From Methylobacterium sp. J-070 (GTDB lineage Bacteria > Pseudomonadota > Alphaproteobacteria > Rhizobiales > Beijerinckiaceae): a stretch of 64,000 bases of DNA. Positions 58,998 to 64,000 of the stretch are shown here, piece after piece (position 1 is the first letter of the stretch; the number at the start of each line of letters is the position of its first letter). The notes below the pieces were generated by a model, which searched no databases, was not told the origin of the DNA, and saw only the letters and a list, made by a program, of their open reading frames with translations. Position numbers and translations under genes: made by a program. The stretch is from the NCBI RefSeq assembly GCF_022829385.1, contig NZ_JAKSXX010000045.1, positions 17,071 to 81,070 of the forward strand. Reading direction: 5' to 3'.

Positions 58998-60470
58998 ATG
59001 GCGATGGGATCGGCCGAAGCAGCCCGTGACACGCGCGCGCCCCCCGCCGATCCGGGCGCGGCCCGGGCCGTCGGGACCCTGGAGCGGCTCGGGGGGCGCT
59101 TCACCAACTGGGCGGAGCGCTGGTTCCCGGACGCCTTCATCTTCGTGGCCATCGCGGTGGTGATCGTGGCGCTCGGCGCGCTCGCCAACGGCGCGCCGGC
59201 CGCGTCCGTCGCCAAGAGCTTCGGGGACGGCTTCTGGAGCCTGATCCCCTTCACCATGCAGATGGCCTTCGTCACCATCGGCGGCTACGTCGTGGCGGTG
59301 TCGCCCCCCGTGCAGGCGCTGATCGAGCGCCTGGCGCAGGTCCCGAGGACCGGGCGCGGCGCGGTCGGGTTCGTGGCCGGCGCCACCATGCTCGCGTCGT
59401 TCCTCAGCTGGGGTCTCAGCCTGATCTTCGGCGGCCTGCTGGTCCGGGCGCTGGCCCGCCGCACCGACCTGCGGATGGACTACCGCGCCGCGGGCGCCGC
59501 CGCCTACCTCGGGCTCGGCGCCACCTGGGCGCTCGGCCTCAGCTCCTCGGCGGCGCAGCTCCAGGCGAACCCGGCGAGCCTCACCAAGACCCTGCTCGCC
59601 ATCTCGGGCGTGATCCCGTTCAGCGAGACGATCTTCCTCTGGCAGTCGATGCTGATCGCCGCGATCCTGTTCGTGGTCTCGATCGCGATCGCCTACGCCT
59701 CCGCGCCCCGCCGCGAGACCGCCGTGACCGCCGAGACCCTCGGCGTCGACGTGGCGCGCGAGTCGACCGACGTCCCCCCGGCCCGCCAGCCCGGCGAATG
59801 GCTGGAGCACTCGCCGATCCTGACGCTGCTCCTCGTGCTGATCGCCGGCGGCTGGATCGTGCAGGAATTCGCCCGCCAATCCTGGATCGTGGCGATCTCG
59901 AACCTCAACACCTACAACCTGCTGTTCCTGACCCTGGGACTCCTGCTGCACTGGCGCCCGAAGCGCTTCCTCGGGGCGGTCGCCAAGTCGGTGCCGGCCA
60001 CCGCCGGCATCCTGATCCAGTACCCGCTCTACGCGGCGATCAGCGGCATGCTGACGGTGCCCAAGAACGCCGCCGGCACGTCCGTCTCCGATGCCATCAC
60101 CCACGCCTTCGTCAGCCTCAACACCACCGGCACCTTCCCGCTGACCATGGGCGTGTACTCGGCGATCCTGGGCTTCTTCGTGCCCTCCGGCGGCGGCAAG
60201 TGGCTCCTGGAGGCGCCCTACGTGCTGCAGGCGGCGAACGAATTGAAGGTCCATCTCGGCTGGGCGGTGATGATCTACAACGCCGCCGAGGCGCTGCCGA
60301 ACCTGATCAACCCGTTCTGGATGCTGCCGCTGGTGGGCATCCTCGGCCTGAAGGCGCGCGACATCGTCGGGTTCAGCTTCCTGCAGCTGATCGTCCACCT
60401 GCCGCTGGTGCTGTTCCTGCTCTGGGCGCTCGCCTTCACGCTGACCTACCGCCCGCCCGTCGTACCGTGA
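58998..60470 (+). CDS. Short-chain fatty acid transporter (AtoE family)
   Basis: A 490-residue membrane protein with about 12 helices. LGGRFTNWAERWFPDAFIFV, FWSLIPFTMQMAFVTIGGYV, GLGATWALGLSSSAAQLQAN and FFVPSGGGKWLLEAPYVLQA are AtoE/TIGR00366 family signatures. It would import short-chain fatty acids such as butyrate or acetoacetate. GGAGG lies before the ATG. An acyl-CoA ligase gene 1.3 kb downstream fits use of the imported acids. Confidence 0.93.
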   Translation: MAMGSAEAARDTRAPPADPGAARAVGTLERLGGRFTNWAERWFPDAFIFVAIAVVIVALGALANGAPAASVAKSFGDGFWSLIPFTMQMAFVTIGGYVVAVSPPVQALIERLAQVPRTGRGAVGFVAGATMLASFLSWGLSLIFGGLLVRALARRTDLRMDYRAAGAAAYLGLGATWALGLSSSAAQLQANPASLTKTLLAISGVIPFSETIFLWQSMLIAAILFVVSIAIAYASAPRRETAVTAETLGVDVARESTDVPPARQPGEWLEHSPILTLLLVLIAGGWIVQEFARQSWIVAISNLNTYNLLFLTLGLLLHWRPKRFLGAVAKSVPATAGILIQYPLYAAISGMLTVPKNAAGTSVSDAITHAFVSLNTTGTFPLTMGVYSAILGFFVPSGGGKWLLEAPYVLQAANELKVHLGWAVMIYNAAEALPNLINPFWMLPLVGILGLKARDIVGFSFLQLIVHLPLVLFLLWALAFTLTYRPPVVP

Positions 60471-60653
60471 GGGACCGGGCCGCGCCGGTCCCCGGGGCGC
60501 GGCCCGTTACGAAAGCCCGCCTCCGCCCGGGGCGCCCCGTTGACTGCGTCCGGCCAGCGGCTATCGAGGCCGAGCGCTCCAGGTTGAGTCCGCGCGTGAA
60601 CGACGCGGGCCCGGGACGCGCCGGGCCTACGCGCCCGTCCCAGGAGGAGCGCC

Positions 60654-61688
60654 ATGTCACTGTCCCGTACGCCCCTGTCCCGCCGGCGATTCCTGGCGAC
60701 CGGCTCCACGGCGATCCTCGCCGGCACGGTGGCGGCGCCGCACGTGGCGCGGGCCCAGCGGGCGGACTTCACCTACAAATACGCCAACAACCTGCCCGAC
60801 ACGCACCCGATGAACATCCGCGCCCGCGAGATGGCGGAGGCCCTGCGCACGGAGAGTGGCGGCCGGTTCGACCTCAAGATCTTCCCGTCGAGCCAGCTCG
60901 GCTCGGACACCGACACGCTGAGCCAGCTCCGCTCGGGCAGCGTCGAGTTCTTCACGATGTCGCCGCTGATCCTCTCGACGCTGGTGCCCAACGCGTCGAT
61001 CAACGGCATCGGCTACGCCTTCCCGAACTACGAGGCCGTGTGGCCGGCCATGGACGGGGAACTCGGCGCCTGGGTCCGCCAGCAGATCGCCAAGGCCGGC
61101 CTCGTCGCCATGGAGAAGATCTGGGACAACGGCTACCGCCAGACGACCTCGTCGACCCGGCCGATCGCCACGCCCGACGACTTCAAGGGCTTCCGGATCC
61201 GCGTGCCGGTCTCGCCGCTCTGGACCTCGATGTTCCGGGCCTTCGACGCCTCGCCGGCCTCGATCAACCTGAACGAGACCTACTCGGCCCTGCAGACCAA
61301 GATCGTCGAGGGCCAGGAGAACCCGCTGGCGGTGATCGCCACGACGAAGTTCTACGAGGTGCAGAAATACTGCTCGCTCACCAACCACATGTGGGACGGC
61401 TACTGGTTCCTGGCGAACCGGCGCGCCTGGGAGCGCATCCCGGCGGACCTGCGCGCGATGGTGGCCCGGCACATCGACGCCGCCGGCCTGAAGGAGCGGG
61501 CCGACGTCGCCCAGCTCAACGCCAACCTCCAGGCGGATCTCTCGAAGAACGGCATGGTCTTCAACAAGCCCGACCCGGAGCCGTTTCGCGACAAGCTGCG
61601 CAAGGCCGGCTTCTACGCCGAGTGGAAGGGCCGGTACGGCGAGGAGGGCTGGTCGCTCCTGGAGAAGGCCTGCGGGAAGCTCGCCTGA
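60654..61688 (+). CDS. TRAP transporter substrate-binding protein (DctP family), Tat-exported
   Basis: A 344-residue binding protein. A Tat-type signal (LSRRRFLATGSTAILAGTVA) ends near RAQ. The DctP fold follows: DFTYKYANNLPDTHPMNIRA, carboxylate Arg in FKGFRIRVPVS, and VEGQENPLAVIATTKFYEVQ. GGAGGAG precedes the ATG. No DctQ or DctM follows; a TRAP large permease gene ends at 63860 on the other strand and could be a partner. Confidence 0.9.
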   Translation: MSLSRTPLSRRRFLATGSTAILAGTVAAPHVARAQRADFTYKYANNLPDTHPMNIRAREMAEALRTESGGRFDLKIFPSSQLGSDTDTLSQLRSGSVEFFTMSPLILSTLVPNASINGIGYAFPNYEAVWPAMDGELGAWVRQQIAKAGLVAMEKIWDNGYRQTTSSTRPIATPDDFKGFRIRVPVSPLWTSMFRAFDASPASINLNETYSALQTKIVEGQENPLAVIATTKFYEVQKYCSLTNHMWDGYWFLANRRAWERIPADLRAMVARHIDAAGLKERADVAQLNANLQADLSKNGMVFNKPDPEPFRDKLRKAGFYAEWKGRYGEEGWSLLEKACGKLA

Positions 61689-61759
61689 TGGGCGCCGCCG
61701 GGGCGCCGCGCGGCGGGGTCGCGCCGCGCGGCGGCGTCGCGCCGTGCTCCCGGCGGGTG

Positions 61760-63325
61760 ATGAACCTCGCCCATTTCCTGCGCCGGGCCGCGCGCCGCTT
61801 CCCGGACGCGGTCGGCCTCGCCTGGGGGACGCGGACCTGGACCTGGGCGGAACTCGACGCCCGGGTCGACGCCATGGCGGCGGCGCTCGCCGCCCGGGGC
61901 GTGACCAAGGGCGACCGCGTGCTGGTCCAGGCGCGCAACGGCAACCCGCTGTTCGAGTCGATGTTCGTGTGCTTCCGCCTCGGGGCCGTCTGGGTGCCGA
62001 CGAACTTCCGGCAGACGCCCGCGGAGGTCGCCTACCTCGCCGGCGCCAGCGGCGCCACGGCGCTGATCTGCGGCGCCGAGTTTCCGGACCACGCCGCCGC
62101 CGTGCGGGCGGCCTGCCCGGACCTCCGTCTCGCGATCGCGATCGGCGGCGCCGCGTTCGGAACGGATTACGACGGCCTCGTTGCGGAGCATCGGGGCCAG
62201 GCCGCGCCCGCCGCCGACGTGGAGCACGACGACCCGTGCTGGTTCTTCTTCACCTCGGGCACGACCGGGCGCCCGAAGGCGGCGGTCCTGACCCACGGCC
62301 AGATGGCCTTCGTGGTCACCAACCACCTCTGCGACCTCATGCCGGGCACCACCGAGGTCGACGCCTCCCTGGCCGTGGCGCCGCTCTCGCACGGGGCCGG
62401 CATCCACCAGCTGGCGCAGGTCGCGGCGGGCGCCAAGACCGTGCTCACCGCCGGCACGCGCCTGGACCCCGCCGAGGTCTGGGACCTGGTCGCGCGCTGG
62501 CGCATCACCAACCTGTTCACCGTGCCGACCATCGTGAAGCTGCTGACCGAGCATCCGGCGGTCGCCGCGCACGACCATTCCAGCCTGCGGCACGTGATCT
62601 ACGCCGGCGCGCCGATGTACCGCGCCGATCAGAAGCACGCGCTGCGGGTGCTCGGCCCGGTGCTGGTGCAGTATTTCGGGCTCGGCGAGGTCACCGGCAA
62701 CATCACGGTGCTGCCGCCGCGCCTGCACGCGGCCGAGGACGGGCCCGACGTCAAGGTCGGCACCTGCGGGGTCGAGCGCACCGGCATGCAGGTGCAGATC
62801 CAGGACCCGGTGGGGCGCGAGGTCCCGGCGGGGGAGACCGGGGAGATCTGCGTCTGCGGCCCGGCGGTGTTCGCGGGCTACTACGACAACCCGGAGGCCA
62901 ACGCGGCGGCGTTCCGCGACGGCTGGTTCCGGACCGGCGACCTCGGCCATTGCGACGCGGAGGGCTTCCTGTTCATCACCGGCCGCGCCTCGGACATGTA
63001 CATCTCCGGCGGCTCGAACGTGTATCCGCGGGAGATCGAGGAGACGCTCCTCACCCACCCGGCGATCTCCGAGGCCGCGATCCTCGGGGTGCCGGACCCG
63101 GCCTGGGGCGAGGTCGGCGTGGCGGTCTGCGTCGCCCGGCCCGGGGCTGCGGTGGCGGAGGCGGAGCTGATCGCGTGGCTGTCGGCCGCGGTCGCCCGCT
63201 ACAAGCTGCCCCGGCGGGTGTTCTTCTGGGACGCCCTGCCGAAATCCGGCTACGGCAAGGTGACCAAGCGCGCGATCCGCGCGGATCTCGAGGCCCGGGG
63301 CGACCTCCCCCTCGCGGGACGATGA
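61760..63325 (+). CDS. AMP-dependent acyl-CoA synthetase
   Basis: A 521-residue ligase of the ANL superfamily. Motif A5-type FFTSGTTGRPKAAVLTHG (AMP binding), YFGLGEVTGNITVLPP, GWFRTGDLGHCDAEGFLFIT and the hinge/Lys motif KSGYGKVTKRAIR are all present. It activates a carboxylic acid to its CoA ester. An ATG at 61688 overlapping the previous stop would add a low-complexity 24 residues encoded by a short tandem repeat (GVAPRGGVAP); the ATG at 61760 (MNLAHFLRRA) is the usual family start. Confidence 0.93.
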   Translation: MNLAHFLRRAARRFPDAVGLAWGTRTWTWAELDARVDAMAAALAARGVTKGDRVLVQARNGNPLFESMFVCFRLGAVWVPTNFRQTPAEVAYLAGASGATALICGAEFPDHAAAVRAACPDLRLAIAIGGAAFGTDYDGLVAEHRGQAAPAADVEHDDPCWFFFTSGTTGRPKAAVLTHGQMAFVVTNHLCDLMPGTTEVDASLAVAPLSHGAGIHQLAQVAAGAKTVLTAGTRLDPAEVWDLVARWRITNLFTVPTIVKLLTEHPAVAAHDHSSLRHVIYAGAPMYRADQKHALRVLGPVLVQYFGLGEVTGNITVLPPRLHAAEDGPDVKVGTCGVERTGMQVQIQDPVGREVPAGETGEICVCGPAVFAGYYDNPEANAAAFRDGWFRTGDLGHCDAEGFLFITGRASDMYISGGSNVYPREIEETLLTHPAISEAAILGVPDPAWGEVGVAVCVARPGAAVAEAELIAWLSAAVARYKLPRRVFFWDALPKSGYGKVTKRAIRADLEARGDLPLAGR

Positions 63326-63387
63326 GGCCGCAAACCCGATGAGGCTTCCGGCGATCTCCCCCGATTGATGCGGCGCCCGCCGTCTAT

Positions 63388-63461
63388 GCGCGCGGAGCGA
63401 AGCAACCCAGGGCAGCGCGACGTCGCGGAGCGTGGCGCCGCTGGACCGCTTCGCCGCGCGC
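63388..63461. repeat. REP-like inverted repeat
   Basis: GCGCGCGGAGCGAAGC (63388-63403) and GCTTCGCCGCGCGC (63448-63461) are near-perfect inverted arms around a 44-bp loop. It lies in the intergenic stretch 63326-63712, which otherwise holds only GC-rich sequence. The form is that of a dispersed REP/BOX-type element; copy number cannot be judged from this window. Confidence 0.5.
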
Positions 63462-63712
63462 AAAGCCGGCGGGGGTGAGATCGGCACCCCGTCGGGATGC
63501 TGATCGGGGAGCCGTGTCGACCACAGGGCAGCCAACCGGACGGCCGGCATTCGACGTCGGAAGACGGACCGGTTCACGTCCCGCCGCGCGCATTATGATC
63601 GCGCTGCATGACAGCTCAGAGATGCAGCCCCTGACAGATCCATGGAGGGACGCGCATATTGCAGTGCAGCAAACCGGGCGCCCTGCCCGGCCAGGACCGG
63701 GATCTGGGCACG

Positions 63713-63832
63713 ATGACCACGTTCGCGAACCTCGTCAGCCGTCTCGAAGGCGCGGTGCGGCGCGTCGCTGCCGGGCGCTACACCGAGCAGCGCGAGCGGA
63801 TCGTGCGCACCGGCGGCGCCGGCATGATCTGA
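63713..63832 (+). CDS. Very small hypothetical protein
   Basis: A 39-residue frame: MTTFANLVSRLEGAVRRVAA followed by GRYTEQRERIVRTGGAGMI. It is basic and helical, like the tiny DUF1127-style proteins of alphaproteobacteria, though it lacks the full signature. The ribosome site is weak, so reality is uncertain. Confidence 0.4.
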   Translation: MTTFANLVSRLEGAVRRVAAGRYTEQRERIVRTGGAGMI

Positions 63833-63859
63833 CCGGTCCCCTCCCCCGGTCGGACGGCT

Positions 63860-64000
63860 TCAGAGGAAGCCGATCGAGAACCAGGGGACGAGGATGATGA
63901 CGAGGAGGCCGGCCAGGAGGGCCACGATGTAGCCGACGATCGGGCGCATCCCGGCGTCGGGATGGATGCGGCTGATCGCGCAGGCGGCGTAGTAGCCGAC
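63860..64000 (-). CDS. TRAP transporter large permease, C-terminal fragment
   Basis: The last 46 residues of a membrane protein whose start lies beyond the window: VGYYAACAISRIHPDAGMRP, then a final helix IVGYIVALLAGLLVIILVPW and the end FSIGFL. This is the standard C-terminus of DctM-type permeases. It could partner the orphan DctP-family protein at 60654. Confidence 0.7.
   Translation of the reverse strand, partial: VGYYAACAISRIHPDAGMRPIVGYIVALLAGLLVIILVPWFSIGFL

Noticed and set aside
59798..61759. Single 1175-residue protein joining AtoE, DctP-like and acyl-CoA ligase regions
   Set aside because: Only the last 521 residues show homology-like motifs; the earlier part is a shadow of the AtoE and DctP genes.

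Overview
The window looks like chromosome from a high-GC alphaproteobacterium of the Hyphomicrobiales, most probably Methylobacterium or a close relative. This is inferred from the ntrY-ntrX-hfq-hflX order, a TrcR (DUF1013) regulator, a DUF4170 protein, a selenocysteine tRNA, an Irr-type iron box and very GC-rich coding; no rRNA or marker gene settles the genus.

Layout. 1-12002: end of a hydrolase gene, a TonB-dependent siderophore receptor behind a probable Irr/ICE box, a tiny Met/His/Arg-rich secreted peptide, then a minus-strand block ntrY-ntrX, hfq, hflX and a class III nucleotide cyclase, followed by a Gfo/Idh/MocA oxidoreductase. 12067-12159: tRNA-Sec (selC). 12145-28095: a 15.95-kb integrated element bounded by an exact 15-bp repeat of the tRNA 3' end. 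It carries a tyrosine integrase, an AlpA/Xis-like regulator, a compact early operon with a RepA/DnaB-like ATPase, a dense array of 14 GTGAC/GTCAC pentamers, terminase subunits, a tail-chaperone-like gene and a tape-measure-like gene. It has no recognisable portal, capsid or other tail gene, so it reads as a phage satellite or a heavily reduced prophage. Near its right end is a minus-strand operon, AT-rich in its middle, headed by a ribbon-helix-helix regulator with a perfect 14-bp inverted repeat over its start; I consider this the best candidate for an undescribed system.

28096-42156: a two-barrel outer-membrane protein and a catabolic/transport cluster (TRAP transporter DctPQM, CaiB-type CoA-transferase, CitE-type lyase, GntR/FadR regulator, cupin, carboxymuconolactone-decarboxylase-like protein, 3-hydroxyisobutyrate-dehydrogenase-like enzyme, NIPSNAP, MBL-fold lactonase, and a divergent Tat-exported FAHD protein). 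The likely scheme is uptake of an organic di-acid, CoA activation and retro-aldol cleavage under GntR control.

42157-64000: housekeeping and accessory genes: prs, trcR, a probable structured RNA, an EmrAB-type efflux pair with divergent TetR and operator, a 320-bp palindromic repeat, two solute-binding proteins, a chemoreceptor, a second TetR with twin operators controlling PspA and YiaA/B genes, AtoE, an orphan TRAP binding protein, an acyl-CoA ligase, and the end of another TRAP permease.

All calls rest on reading the sequence; no database search was possible. Two genes (CaiB-like at 33554 and a hydrolase at 44495) seem to use CTG start codons.
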